A stretch of 64,000 nt of DNA from JAGVSR01 sp964458265. GTDB lineage: Bacteria; Pseudomonadota; Alphaproteobacteria; Rhizobiales; Hyphomicrobiaceae. Position numbers and translations under genes: made by a program. Shown in pieces: positions 25,431 through 34,642 of this stretch. The notes below the pieces were generated by a model that was not told where the DNA came from, searched no databases, and worked only from the letters and a program-made list of their open reading frames with translations. The stretch covers positions 1 through 64,000 of the forward strand of contig CAYWIF010000018.1 of the NCBI GenBank assembly GCA_964458265.1. Reading direction: 5' to 3'. Numbering within the stretch: position 1 is the first letter of the stretch; every line of letters starts with the position of its first letter.

Positions 25431-26492
25431 ATGCTTGACGCGGAATTGACGAGCCAAACAGAACGATCGGCATCGATGTCAGACGTCGGCAGAGCAACTG
25501 CGCATAGAATCGCGTCTTCGGACCGGCCCAGCGCCGGTCTGCAGTGGGGCCGCGTGTTGGCAGTCCTATGCCTTCTGGCGATGCCTGCCCCATTCGCCAA
25601 CGCGCAAATAGCGCCACCCGGCTCTCCACTTGAAGGCTGGGACCTGACGGCTCCGCCTGCACCACCCTCTGGCGATAACGTGACCGTGGTGCCCCGCACC
25701 GGCGAAACGCCCGCAGGCAATCCAGCCGAGCAGCCCGTGCAGCTGATGGCCCTGTTGACGGACGACGGCCAACGCATCGAGCAGGGGCTTGTCTGGCGCA
25801 TCTACGAAGAGACGAACCTGGCCGACCGGCGTGGCAAACTCATCCAAACAGCCCGTGTACCCACACCGCTCGTGTCGCTCAAGCCCGGCAATTATATCGT
25901 CAACGCCGCCTTCGGGCGCGCCCACCTGACGCGCAAAATCTCCATCGACACCAACCTCGTTGCCGAACCCAAGGTCGAGAAATTCGTGTTGAATGCGGGG
26001 GGGCTGCGGATCACGGCCCTGCTCGGAGCCAAGCCCGCGCCGGAAGGCTCGGTGTCCTACACGATCCTGACCGATCGCGACCAGACCGACGAACGCCGCG
26101 TCGTCCTCCAAGCCGCCAAGCCTGGCCTCGTCATCCGCCTCAATGCCGGCATCTATCACATCGTCTCCACCTACGGCGACGCCAACGCGATCGTACGCAG
26201 CGACATCACGGTGGAAGCCGGAAAACTGACGGAAGCGCAGATCCAGCACAGCTTTGCGAAGGTCTCCTTCAAGCTCGCAGAGCGTAGCGGCGGCGAAGCG
26301 TTGCCCGATACGCACTGGGCTATCCAGACCACCGAAGGCGGGCTGGTGAAGGAAAGCGTCGGCGCGCTGCCAACCCACACCTTGGCGCCCGGCAACTACG
26401 CCGTCATCGCGCGCAATAAGGAGCGCGCCTTCCGCCGCGATTTCACTGTCCAGGACGGCCAGAACACCGAGATCGAACTCGTCGTCCAGTAA
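25431..26492 (+). CDS. secreted protein of three beta-sandwich repeats, related to the preceding VWA protein
   Basis: A 353-residue protein with a signal peptide (VLAVLCLLAMPAPFANAQ) ending near residue 60 if the first ATG is used. The ATG at 25476 would give a more normal N-region; neither start has a clear ribosome site. After a Pro-rich stretch, three repeats begin near VQLMALLTDDG, LRITALLGAKP and VSFKLAERSGG. Each has the 'L.PGNYxVxAxxGxAxxxR' strand pattern also seen in the upstream VWA protein. I do not recognise a named family. It lies 41 bases downstream of that gene on the same strand, so a bicistronic operon is likely. Confidence 0.7.
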   Translation: MLDAELTSQTERSASMSDVGRATAHRIASSDRPSAGLQWGRVLAVLCLLAMPAPFANAQIAPPGSPLEGWDLTAPPAPPSGDNVTVVPRTGETPAGNPAEQPVQLMALLTDDGQRIEQGLVWRIYEETNLADRRGKLIQTARVPTPLVSLKPGNYIVNAAFGRAHLTRKISIDTNLVAEPKVEKFVLNAGGLRITALLGAKPAPEGSVSYTILTDRDQTDERRVVLQAAKPGLVIRLNAGIYHIVSTYGDANAIVRSDITVEAGKLTEAQIQHSFAKVSFKLAERSGGEALPDTHWAIQTTEGGLVKESVGALPTHTLAPGNYAVIARNKERAFRRDFTVQDGQNTEIELVVQ

Positions 26493-26494
26493 CC

Positions 26495-27136
26495 TCAGAA
26501 ATTCGTCAGGACCCAGTCGGTCGGGCAATGATGCCGGCGCATCACGTCCGCCACCCGGCTCTCATCGCCGCGTTGTCCCATCTCGTGGAACATCACTTTA
26601 GCCATCTGCCAATGTTCACAGGCCGTTGTAAGATCGCCGTCGATGAACGCCATCTCCGCCAACTCAAGACGTGCTTCGGCATGAACCGAGGGCAGCTTGG
26701 CACGCCTCGCGGCCAGCGCCGCCGATTGCAGCAGCGTCGCGGCCTGTGACCGAGCCGAACGGGCGAGCAGCAGGCGCGCGAGCTGCACACTGTGCCGGGA
26801 AAGCAGAACGTCGTCGCGCGACGTCATCGCCGACTCTACGGCCATGGCGAGCGCGACCTCTTGTTCCTGATGCGATAGAGCCGTCAATATGGCCGCCTGC
26901 GCAACGTTCGCTTCGGCCGTATCCCTTTCGGCTGCAGCGTCCGTTGCGGTTCCATGCGGTGGCGGCGTGGTCATTATTCCCAGCGGCTCTGCGATATGCC
27001 GGGCTTCGGCATTGACGCCGCTGGCCGCAATGGGCCCCGGCCGTGCGCTGCGCCACGCGACCAGCACCAGTGCGAGCCATGGCATGGCGACGAGCGCCAG
27101 TGCGGCTGCGCCATCCAACGACATTCGGATATCCAT
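26495..27136 (-). CDS. hypothetical membrane-anchored protein with TPR-like helices
   Basis: A 213-residue protein with one N-terminal membrane segment (AAALALVAMPWLALVLVAW), a linker, and an all-helical region at about 80-200. That region contains LSHQEQEVALAMAVESAMTSRD and ARLELAEMAFIDGDLTTACEHWQMAKVMFHEMG, which resembles TPR-like helix pairs. The family is not recognised. The stop lies 2 bases from the stop of the repeat protein on the other strand. Confidence 0.6.
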   Translation of the reverse strand: MDIRMSLDGAAALALVAMPWLALVLVAWRSARPGPIAASGVNAEARHIAEPLGIMTTPPPHGTATDAAAERDTAEANVAQAAILTALSHQEQEVALAMAVESAMTSRDDVLLSRHSVQLARLLLARSARSQAATLLQSAALAARRAKLPSVHAEARLELAEMAFIDGDLTTACEHWQMAKVMFHEMGQRGDESRVADVMRRHHCPTDWVLTNF

Positions 27137-27181
27137 CGCGGATGTCCCCCCACCTTCATCTTGCGCGAGACCCCCGTCACG

Positions 27182-28222
27182 CTAGCGGAACTGTGGCGCC
27201 GCCATGAGCCCGCCTTTGGTCCACAATTCGTTGGCTCCACGCGGCAGCTTCATTTGCGATCCCTCGCCAAGCGTGCGGTTGAAGATTTCTCCATAGTTGC
27301 CCACTTGCCCCACCACACGTTCCGTCCAATTCGGTTGAAGCCCCAATGCGGCGCCAAGCGCCGTCTCGCGACCTAGAAACTGCCTCACTTCTGGATCTGC
27401 CGAATTGGTGAAGTCTGCGAGCGTGGTGGTTGCAAGCCCCAGCCGCTCTGCCTCTATCAATGCCAACAGCGTCCATTGGACCACCGTCAGCCATGGGTCG
27501 TCGCCCTGCATGACGAACGGACCCGACTTTTCGTGGGTAATCAGTTCGGGCAAGAGCAGGTGATCCGCCGGCACCGCCATTTTGTTCCGTTCCAGCGCCA
27601 GAGCTGCGACATCGCCCGTCAGCAGCGTGCAGCTTCCGTTCCTGTAGGCGTTGACGGCGTCCGTCCATTTCTCACCCAGCACAAATTGAGCGCGCATCTG
27701 CCGGTTTGCAAAAAATGAGCCGGCCGCAATCTCCGCACCGGTCCCCTGCTGAACGCAGATCGATGCCCCCGATAACTCCAGCACACTTGAAACACCGAAC
27801 GAGCGCGGCACGAGAAGACCCTGCCCATGGTGATACAGCACCCCGGCCGACCGCATGCCGAGGTCGGCCTCGCGTGACAGCGTCCACGCCGTGCCACCCA
27901 ACAGAATGTCGATCTCACCCTGCGATAGCGCGCGCGCCCCTTCTGATGCGCTCACAGGTCGGAATTTCACCATCTCGCGTTCGCCGAGCACGGCTGCGGC
28001 CACGGCCCCGCAGAATTCGACCTCAAGCCCGCTCCACCGCCCGTTCTGGCCTGCCGCCGACAACCCCGGCATCCGGTCGGAGACGCCGCATACGACATGT
28101 CCACGCTCCCGAACCGACTGGAGCACCCCCGCTGATGCATGTGTCGTGAAGCCCGCGAACGCGGCGAATACAGCCGTAACCAGCGCCCCGGTCCGGCTTG
28201 TGACGTGCTTCCATTCGATCAT
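27182..28222 (-). CDS. amino-acid ABC transporter substrate-binding protein (AapJ/BztA-like)
   Basis: A periplasmic binding protein of 346 residues. The signal peptide (VTAVFAAFAGFTTHASA) precedes VLQSVRERGHVVCGVSDRMPGLSA, the usual N-terminal lobe start of general L-amino-acid binders. It then reads GLEVEFCGAVAAAVLG, LLGGTAWTLSREADLGMRSAGV and VGNYGEIFNRTLG, all matching the AapJ pattern. No permease or ATPase gene is adjacent, so the partner transporter is encoded elsewhere or this is an orphan binder. ATG 28222 was chosen over the longer open frame (to 28816) because it places the signal peptide correctly. Confidence 0.85.
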   Translation of the reverse strand: MIEWKHVTSRTGALVTAVFAAFAGFTTHASAGVLQSVRERGHVVCGVSDRMPGLSAAGQNGRWSGLEVEFCGAVAAAVLGEREMVKFRPVSASEGARALSQGEIDILLGGTAWTLSREADLGMRSAGVLYHHGQGLLVPRSFGVSSVLELSGASICVQQGTGAEIAAGSFFANRQMRAQFVLGEKWTDAVNAYRNGSCTLLTGDVAALALERNKMAVPADHLLLPELITHEKSGPFVMQGDDPWLTVVQWTLLALIEAERLGLATTTLADFTNSADPEVRQFLGRETALGAALGLQPNWTERVVGQVGNYGEIFNRTLGEGSQMKLPRGANELWTKGGLMAAPQFR

Positions 28223-28495
28223 TGTCGTGTTCGATCCTAGCGCTCGGCAATCGGGCACCGGGCCCCCGCGAGCTGCCGGCCTCGACAAAGCCGAGTGCGC
28301 GGCCGCGAGAGCCTCTTGCCACTGCCGGACTTTGTCGACGCCGACAGACAAGCCCAAACCTGACCGGTGGGTCAAGGCCTTGACCGGCGCGGCGAGTTGC
28401 GTCACACGGCGCCATGCGCGTTGGACGCGCCGCTTGCTCGAATAAGGCGGTATACCGCTGAATTTTCGGGCAGAAGAACAGTCGGGAGACGGAGC

Positions 28496-29686
28496 ATGAG
28501 CTCGCCGGGCGACGACAACGACGACAATGATTATGCCGCCGCGACCGAACTCGTCCATCTCGGCCGCGCGCCGTTCGACCACCAAGGATTCGTCAACGTG
28601 CCTGTCTACCGGGGCTCGACCGTTCTGTTTCCCTCTGTCGAAAGTCTCGAATCTAAGAGCCAGCCCTACACGTACGGCCGCCGCGGCACACCGACGGTTC
28701 ACGCCCTCGAAGACGCATTGACCAAGCTTGCGGGCGGCGCCGCAACAAAACTGACAGCTTCCGGCTATCAAGCCGTCACAACCGCGCTCCTCGCATTCGT
28801 TGAAAGCGGCGACCACGTTCTGATGGTCGACAGCGTTTACCAGCCGACGCGCCAGTTCTGTGATTATTTATTGAAGCGGCTCGGCGTCGAAACCGAATAC
28901 TACGATCCGCTCATCGGCGCCGGCATCGCAAATCTCATCCGGCCAAACACCCGCGTCGTCTACGTGGAGAGCCCGGGTTCGCAGACCTTCGAAGTCCAGG
29001 ATATTCCGGCGATCGCCGAAGTCACGCGTGCAAGAAATGTCTGGCTGCTCGCCGATAACACGTGGGCGAGCCCGCTCTATTGCCGGCCGCTGTCGCTCGG
29101 CGCCGATGTCGTCATCGAAGCTGGAACGAAATATCTGGTCGGCCATGCCGATGCACTTTTGGGTTTCATCACCGCCAACGCCCGCGCCGCCAAACACATC
29201 GAGCGCGCCGCCGGAACACTGGGCGTCTGCCCTGGTTCGGAAGAAACCTTCCTTGGCCTGCGCGGCTTGCGCACCCTTGACGTTCGCTTGGCCCGCCATC
29301 AGCAAACCGGCATTCGGCTCGCGGAATGGCTGAAGTCGCGGCCGGAGGTTGCTCGCATTCTCCATCCGGCGCTGAGCGGCGATCCCGGCCACGATATCTG
29401 GCGCCGCGACTTCACCGGCGCGACCGGCCTGTTCTCGGTCACGCTGAAGCCGGTGTCACAAAAAGAACTCGCGGCATTCCTCAACGGCTTGCAGCTATTC
29501 GGAATGGGTTACTCTTGGGGCGGCTATGAAAGCCTCGTGATCCCGTTCGACTGTGCATCCTATCGAACGGCAACACGCTGGAACCCGGAAGGCCCGGCCC
29601 TTCGTTTCCACGCGGGTCTGGAAAGCGCCGACGATCTAATCGCCGATCTCGACGCCGGCTTTGCCCGCATGCGCCAGGCATCGTGA
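28496..29686 (+). CDS. metC: cystathionine beta-lyase (PLP-dependent Cys/Met metabolism enzyme)
   Basis: Converts cystathionine to homocysteine, ammonia and pyruvate in methionine synthesis. Typical motifs are YTYGRRGTPTVHALEDALTKLAGG, the SGYQAVTTALLAFVESGD segment, DNTWASPLYCRPLSLGADVV, and the PLP lysine in EAGTKYLVGHADALLGF. The C-terminal FGMGYSWGGYESLVIPF is characteristic of MetC as opposed to MetB. The ATG at 28496 has GGGAG 7 bases upstream and gives 396 residues. Its stop abuts the convergent POT transporter gene with no gap. Confidence 0.92.
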   Translation: MSSPGDDNDDNDYAAATELVHLGRAPFDHQGFVNVPVYRGSTVLFPSVESLESKSQPYTYGRRGTPTVHALEDALTKLAGGAATKLTASGYQAVTTALLAFVESGDHVLMVDSVYQPTRQFCDYLLKRLGVETEYYDPLIGAGIANLIRPNTRVVYVESPGSQTFEVQDIPAIAEVTRARNVWLLADNTWASPLYCRPLSLGADVVIEAGTKYLVGHADALLGFITANARAAKHIERAAGTLGVCPGSEETFLGLRGLRTLDVRLARHQQTGIRLAEWLKSRPEVARILHPALSGDPGHDIWRRDFTGATGLFSVTLKPVSQKELAAFLNGLQLFGMGYSWGGYESLVIPFDCASYRTATRWNPEGPALRFHAGLESADDLIADLDAGFARMRQAS

Positions 29687-31189
29687 TCAGCGCACCCCGC
29701 CCATCCAGGATTTGACGAGTGGCGTCAGCGCAAGAAGCACTAGCGCCGCCAAACCGACGAACAAGGCCTGATGCAGGAAGAATTGTGATAGCGCCTCGGC
29801 GTTCGAAGATTGGAATCCCGCGCCGAGAACGCCGGCCAGCTTGTTGCCGAACGCGCTGCCCAGAAACCAGATGCCGAGCACCAGCCCCGTCGCGCGCACA
29901 GGCGCGAGTTTGGTCATCGTGCTGAGACCGACGGGGCTCAACAGCAGTTCGCCCACCGTCTGCAAAAAGTAGAGCCCCACGAGCCACAGCGGACTGACCT
30001 TTCCTTCGGCCGTCAGCAACGCCGCCGGCACCATCAAGAGGAACGAAGCAGCCAGAAAGCCGATGCCGAGCGCGAATTTGACCGGACTGGACGGCTGCTG
30101 TGTTCCCAGTTTCGTCCACAGAGCCGCGAAGAGCGGCGCCAGAAGGATCACGAACAATGAATTGAGGGCCAGATACCAGGCCGATGGGAACGACGATCCG
30201 GCAAACTCGTTGCGCGTCAATTGATCGGCGAAGAGCGCAATCGACAGTCCGGCCTGCTCGAAGATCGCCCAGAAAATCATCGCCGCGAGAAAAAACACGA
30301 GGATCGCTGCAATTCGCCGCTGTTCCGGCGGCTGGCGCGTTGCAAACCACACGACAGCCGCCACGGGCGCCAGCAGAACAACGTTGCGCACCCACCCGTA
30401 GCCGGGCCAATCCGAAATCACCATCAATGCCGCCAGCAGCGCCGTCGCCGCCGTGATGAGAAGCGTGTCGCGCCACACGGTCGTGCCTTCATCCGATCCT
30501 TGCTGATCCGGCTGAACCTCGCGCGCCGCCGCCTCCGCCTGCTTGAAAAGATCCGCCTGTCTGAGGAAGACGAGCAATCCAACCGTCATCCCGATGCCCG
30601 CCGCGGCGAACCCGAAGTGCCAGCTCGACCCTGGATCAAGTCCCGCCGAAGCCAACCCTGCCTTGAACCCGGCCCCCTGCGCCAAATACCCCGTGACCAG
30701 CGGAGCCAGGAAGGCGCCGATGTTGATCCCCATGTAGAAGATCGAGAACCCGGCATCGCGCCGCTCGTCGTCGCGCTCGTAAAGACTGCCGACCAGAGCA
30801 GAGATGCTGGGCTTAAATAATCCAGTCCCCAGCGCGACGAGCACCAGCCCCGCGTAGAATGCCAGCGTTGCGTGCCAGGCCAGCGTGAAGTGTCCGAGCG
30901 CGATAATTATGCCGCCAATGACGACCGCACCCGTAGCACCCAGCCAACGGTCGGCGATGAACCCGCCGGGGATCGCGAGCATGTAGACGGCCATCGTGTA
31001 GTTGCCGTAGACGACCGCGGCCTCCGCGGTGGTGAAACCGAGCCCGCCTTGCTCGGCCGGCGTCACCATGAAGAGCACCAGCAGCGCGCGCATGCCGTAA
31101 TAGGAAAAGCGCTCCCAAAGCTCAGTGAAAAACAGCGTTCGCAATCCGCGCGGCTGCCGCGCGGCGCCGGGAACCCACAAAGATGACAC
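29687..31189 (-). CDS. POT/PTR2 family proton-dependent oligopeptide transporter
   Basis: A major-facilitator peptide importer with about 12-14 membrane segments. The POT signature FFTELWERFSYYGMRALLVLFM includes the ExxERFxYY motif, followed by GGFIADRWLGA and GTGLFKPSISALVG. A later segment, FWAIFEQAGLSIALFAD, matches the second family motif. It starts at GTG 31189, which lies within the closing arm of a large inverted repeat (31184-31256), so expression may be controlled by RNA structure. It is convergent with metC. Confidence 0.92.
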   Translation of the reverse strand: MSSLWVPGAARQPRGLRTLFFTELWERFSYYGMRALLVLFMVTPAEQGGLGFTTAEAAVVYGNYTMAVYMLAIPGGFIADRWLGATGAVVIGGIIIALGHFTLAWHATLAFYAGLVLVALGTGLFKPSISALVGSLYERDDERRDAGFSIFYMGINIGAFLAPLVTGYLAQGAGFKAGLASAGLDPGSSWHFGFAAAGIGMTVGLLVFLRQADLFKQAEAAAREVQPDQQGSDEGTTVWRDTLLITAATALLAALMVISDWPGYGWVRNVVLLAPVAAVVWFATRQPPEQRRIAAILVFFLAAMIFWAIFEQAGLSIALFADQLTRNEFAGSSFPSAWYLALNSLFVILLAPLFAALWTKLGTQQPSSPVKFALGIGFLAASFLLMVPAALLTAEGKVSPLWLVGLYFLQTVGELLLSPVGLSTMTKLAPVRATGLVLGIWFLGSAFGNKLAGVLGAGFQSSNAEALSQFFLHQALFVGLAALVLLALTPLVKSWMGGVR

Positions 31190-31256
31190 CGCCGCCCCTT
31201 CTCTCGTCTGCGCCCCACCTTGGGGACCAGAGAGTGTCGGCGGGACGGCGGTGTCA
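31184..31256 (-). promoter_or_regulatory. nested inverted repeat in the leader of the POT transporter gene
   Basis: TGACACCGCCG at 31184-31194 pairs perfectly with CGGCGGTGTCA at 31246-31256. Inside, CTCTC (31201-31205) pairs with GAGAG (31230-31234), and CCCCA (31213-31217) with TGGGG (31221-31225). On the minus strand the 3' arm contains the GTG start codon of the peptide transporter, and the ribosome-site region (AAGGGG) lies inside the structure. This could be a translational control element or an inserted palindrome; it matches no riboswitch I know. Confidence 0.6.
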
Positions 31257-31303
31257 GCGCAAGAACGGAGTATGACGCCCCTGCATCTCTTTAACGTTCA
31301 GCC

Positions 31304-32062
31304 TCAAGCACTGCCGACCGTGTAGGCAACCCAGACGTTCGGCTCGGCATAGCGTCCCCGCTGGCGATCAAGGTCGATCTCCAGCGGCACGAGCCCGCCC
31401 GCGACATCGTAGGAGCCCGATCGCTCAAACCGCTGCTGCGTCCAGGTTTCCCAGAACCCAACCGGTTCTTCGACAACCATGGAACGGTCACACGGACCGA
31501 CAAGCCGGCCACCGGAGGCAAGATGGCTCCTCAGCCACGGATCGTAAGGCCGCCCCAGGTTGTCGGTCCACGTGATGTAGTCTTCGATCGCCACACGGGA
31601 ATGCTGGGCTTTCAGTGACGGCCGCACGGGTGCCACGAGCCCTGTCAGTCCTTCCCGTTCGGCCAAGGCCAGAAGCTCGCGGATCATCAGCCGCGCATAC
31701 CCGTTCGCCCGGTAGATTTGCGGCACGGAGATTGCCAAAGCACCGAGCGTATCGGCGGCCTCCCCAGCCCGACGCGACGCCGCCCGCTCGACGACCCAAT
31801 CCCAGCCCTCGGGCGGCAGGCCGTCGATCCCGCGGCAGGACAACGGCACGCAGTTGGCGACCGCGACGGGATATCCGCGCTCTTCATCGATGAGACACAA
31901 CTGATAGTGCGCGTAGGTCTCAAGAAGCGACTCGTAGAGTTCGTAATGCGGGCGCGTGTAGCTGAGATACCCCAGATCGTTCCATGCCGCCTGCTCAATG
32001 GCACTGGCCGCCTTCTTCAATTCCGCGGAATCGGCGCGCGTACGGAGTGCGAGTTGACCCAT
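31304..32062 (-). CDS. GNAT-fold acyltransferase family protein
   Basis: A 252-residue protein. The acyl-CoA-binding region is recognisable as TLGALAISVPQIYRANGYARLMIRELLALAEREGLTGLVAPVRPS, where the usual R/QxxGxG/A loop becomes YRANGYA. The segment YITWTDNLGRPYDPWLRSHLASGGRLVGPCDRSMVV is a feature I associate with a GNAT branch best known from actinobacteria. The substrate is unknown. A perfect CtrA box lies 42 bases upstream of the start. The divergent neighbour encodes a c-di-GMP enzyme, followed by a methyltransferase of a type also best known in actinobacteria. Confidence 0.65.
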   Translation of the reverse strand: MGQLALRTRADSAELKKAASAIEQAAWNDLGYLSYTRPHYELYESLLETYAHYQLCLIDEERGYPVAVANCVPLSCRGIDGLPPEGWDWVVERAASRRAGEAADTLGALAISVPQIYRANGYARLMIRELLALAEREGLTGLVAPVRPSLKAQHSRVAIEDYITWTDNLGRPYDPWLRSHLASGGRLVGPCDRSMVVEEPVGFWETWTQQRFERSGSYDVAGGLVPLEIDLDRQRGRYAEPNVWVAYTVGSA

Positions 32063-32103
32063 GAAAAACCTTCCGCGCCCACCTCGACGGTTCGCGCAAT
32101 GAG

Positions 32104-32119
32104 TTAAGAACTCATTAAC
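32104..32119 (-). promoter_or_regulatory. perfect CtrA full-site box between divergent genes
   Basis: TTAAGAACTCATTAAC fits TTAA-N7-TTAAC exactly. It lies 42 bases upstream of the GNAT gene (minus strand) and 184 bases before the CHASE4-GGDEF-EAL gene (plus strand). The position favours control of the GNAT gene, but either promoter could be affected. Consensus match only. Confidence 0.55.
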
Positions 32120-32302
32120 CTATACTCAAGGTTGTATTCTATTTCAAGTTGAGGCGGGGCCTAGGCACCGAAGACGAAATTTCTTCGTTATTTCTAACAG
32201 ATGATATGACTGAGCCGCCGCAGGCCCGCGATGACGCCCTTGCGCTCAAGACATTTTTCAACTTTAACGGGTATAACTGGTCGTGGGGGAGGGCCACTTG
32301 CC

Positions 32303-34600
32303 ATGCCGTTCATCGCTGAAATCACGAACACCCGGACGAACGATCCCGACCTTCGCCGGCTCATGAACCTGACCGCGACCGGAATTACCCTGTCCGGCCT
32401 CATCTTGCTGTCCGTGATCCTTTATGCCGGCTGGACCGCGAATTCGAGCGCCACCGCTCGCGAGACGGCACTCCTGGGCAACGCCATGAACAGGAGCATC
32501 CTGCGCACGCTCAACGAGCAAAAGAGCGTCGCCTGGTGGGACGAAGCCTACACGGCCATCACCAGGCCGGAACCGAGCCCCGAGTTTCTCGATAGCGAGT
32601 TCGGCATCTTCCTGAGCGAAACCTATGGCCACGACATCGTCGTCATTCTCGATCCGGATGACCGTCCGATCTTCATGTATTCCAGCGGCGCCCGCCGCGC
32701 ACCGTCCGACATCGAACCGTACCGCACTGTCATCGCGCCGGTTGTCGCAGAAGTCCGCAAATCGAAAAGCCGCACCTTGCGGCAGCGGCCCGATCTCTTC
32801 GGAATTGATCAGCGCCACTACCGGACCATCGGCACCCCGCTCGAACAAGCGCGTTGGGCCGGTCATCTGCTGCTGGCCAACGGCCTGCCAGCGGTCGTAA
32901 CGGCCCTGACTGTCATGCCCAATGTGGACATGAGCCTGATGAAGGCGGGCAATCCCTATTTGCTGGTCAGCATCAAGCTCCTCGACGAAGCTTATCTCAA
33001 GGAACAGGCCCGCAGTCTGCTTCTGTCCAATCTGTCGTTCGGCCCGCGAGCCGTGTCTGCGCCCGAGTTCGCATCCATGCCTCTGGAGACCGACGATGGC
33101 AAGATCGCGGGCGTTGTCAGCTGGAAAACCGAACAGCCCGGCAAAGCCCTCACCAACGTCATCTTTCCGCTGGTGTCGCTTGGCTTTCTGATGGCCGCAA
33201 CCCAGGCGCACGCCATGCTCCGCCGCTTGCGCAAATCGTCGACACATCTCGCCCAGGCCGAAAAACAATCCCGATATGCGGCCAAGCACGATGCGCTTTC
33301 TGGACTGGCGAACCGCGCCCATTTTGCGGAGAAACTGGAAGACGCACTCGGCCGCATCCGGTCAAGCAGCAGTGCCGAGAAGGCAATCGTCGCCTACATC
33401 GATGTTGATCGCTTCAAGGACGTGAACGACACGCTCGGCCACTCCGCCGGCGACATACTCATCAAAGAAGTCGCCGCACGTCTCAGCGCGCATGTTCGCT
33501 CAGGCGACCTCATTGCGCGCTACGGCGGCGATGAGTTTGCGATTCTGTGGCTCTCGGCCGATCCCAACGCACCAGCCATCCTGGCCGGCCGCATCATGCG
33601 CGCGCTGATGTCGCCCATCGAAATCGAAGGTCAGGCATTGAACGTGACGGCATCGATCGGCATCGCCGCCGCCCCCGAGCACGGCCAAACGGTCGATGAC
33701 GTCATGCGCCATGCCGATATCGCACTTTATGAAGCCAAGAACGCCGGCCGCAATCGCGCGATCGTGTTCAGCGCCGGCATGGCCGAGCAGGCCGAACAAC
33801 GCCGCGCGATCGAAATGGACCTCCAATCCGCGATTGCCGACGATCAGATAGACGTCGCCTATCAGCCCATCGTCAGTTGCACGACGCACGAGGTCATCGG
33901 CGTGGAAGCCCTCGCGCGCTGGACCCATCCGAAGCTCGGCTTCGTTTCTCCCGCCGTCTTCATTCCCATCGCCGAGCAGGCCGGCATCATGCCGATGCTG
34001 GGCGAGCGGGTTCTCGCGCGCGCCATGCGCGATTGGCACGCCTGGCCGCACCTTGAGGTGTCCGTCAACCTGTCTCCCCTCCAGTTCCGTCAGTCCGACG
34101 TCATTGCCGTCCTAGACCGCTTGACGAAAGACTACGCCATTGATCCTGCGCACTTCGTCCTGGAGATCACCGAAGGCGTATTGATGGACGCCGGAGAGCG
34201 CACGCGTGAATCCTTGGAAGGAATTCGCAGCCGCGGCTTCCGCATGGCACTCGACGACTTCGGCACGGGCTATTCGAGCCTCGCCTACCTCTGCACGTTC
34301 CAGTTCGACAAGATCAAGATCGACCGCTCGTTCGTCGCTGGGCTGTCACGTTCGGCAAACTTCCGCACAATCGTGCAGTCCGTCATTTCGCTCGGTAGCG
34401 GTCTGGGGATGCAGGTCGTCGCAGAAGGTGTCGAGACCGAGATCGAAGCCCAATCGATGACCTCGCTCGGCTGCACCCAAATGCAGGGCTATTTCTTCGC
34501 CCGGCCGATGCCGCGGCCCGCCCTTGAAGCATTTCTCAAAGACTACGCGCCGTCGGTACGCACGACCGGTGTGCCGGCACGCATCGCAGCGGCCAGTTAG
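32303..34600 (+). CDS. CHASE4-GGDEF-EAL cyclic-di-GMP signalling protein
   Basis: A bifunctional c-di-GMP enzyme in the inner membrane. Two membrane segments (ITLSGLILLSVILYAGW near the start, VIFPLVSLGFLMAA before the cytosolic part) flank a periplasmic CHASE4-type sensor (VAWWDEAYTAI, YGHDIVVILD). The GGDEF domain is intact, with the catalytic motif at 408-412 and an RxxD inhibitory site (RSGD) five residues before it. The EAL domain is also intact: EAL at 535-537, DDFGTGYSSLAYL and EGVET. Both synthesis and hydrolysis are therefore possible. ATG 32303 follows a GGGGGAGGG tract; the frame opens at 32231. Confidence 0.93.
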   Translation: MPFIAEITNTRTNDPDLRRLMNLTATGITLSGLILLSVILYAGWTANSSATARETALLGNAMNRSILRTLNEQKSVAWWDEAYTAITRPEPSPEFLDSEFGIFLSETYGHDIVVILDPDDRPIFMYSSGARRAPSDIEPYRTVIAPVVAEVRKSKSRTLRQRPDLFGIDQRHYRTIGTPLEQARWAGHLLLANGLPAVVTALTVMPNVDMSLMKAGNPYLLVSIKLLDEAYLKEQARSLLLSNLSFGPRAVSAPEFASMPLETDDGKIAGVVSWKTEQPGKALTNVIFPLVSLGFLMAATQAHAMLRRLRKSSTHLAQAEKQSRYAAKHDALSGLANRAHFAEKLEDALGRIRSSSSAEKAIVAYIDVDRFKDVNDTLGHSAGDILIKEVAARLSAHVRSGDLIARYGGDEFAILWLSADPNAPAILAGRIMRALMSPIEIEGQALNVTASIGIAAAPEHGQTVDDVMRHADIALYEAKNAGRNRAIVFSAGMAEQAEQRRAIEMDLQSAIADDQIDVAYQPIVSCTTHEVIGVEALARWTHPKLGFVSPAVFIPIAEQAGIMPMLGERVLARAMRDWHAWPHLEVSVNLSPLQFRQSDVIAVLDRLTKDYAIDPAHFVLEITEGVLMDAGERTRESLEGIRSRGFRMALDDFGTGYSSLAYLCTFQFDKIKIDRSFVAGLSRSANFRTIVQSVISLGSGLGMQVVAEGVETEIEAQSMTSLGCTQMQGYFFARPMPRPALEAFLKDYAPSVRTTGVPARIAAAS

Positions 34601-34642
34601 CCGCCGCGAGACAAATTTGACCTACGGCAAGGGGGAAAGTGC

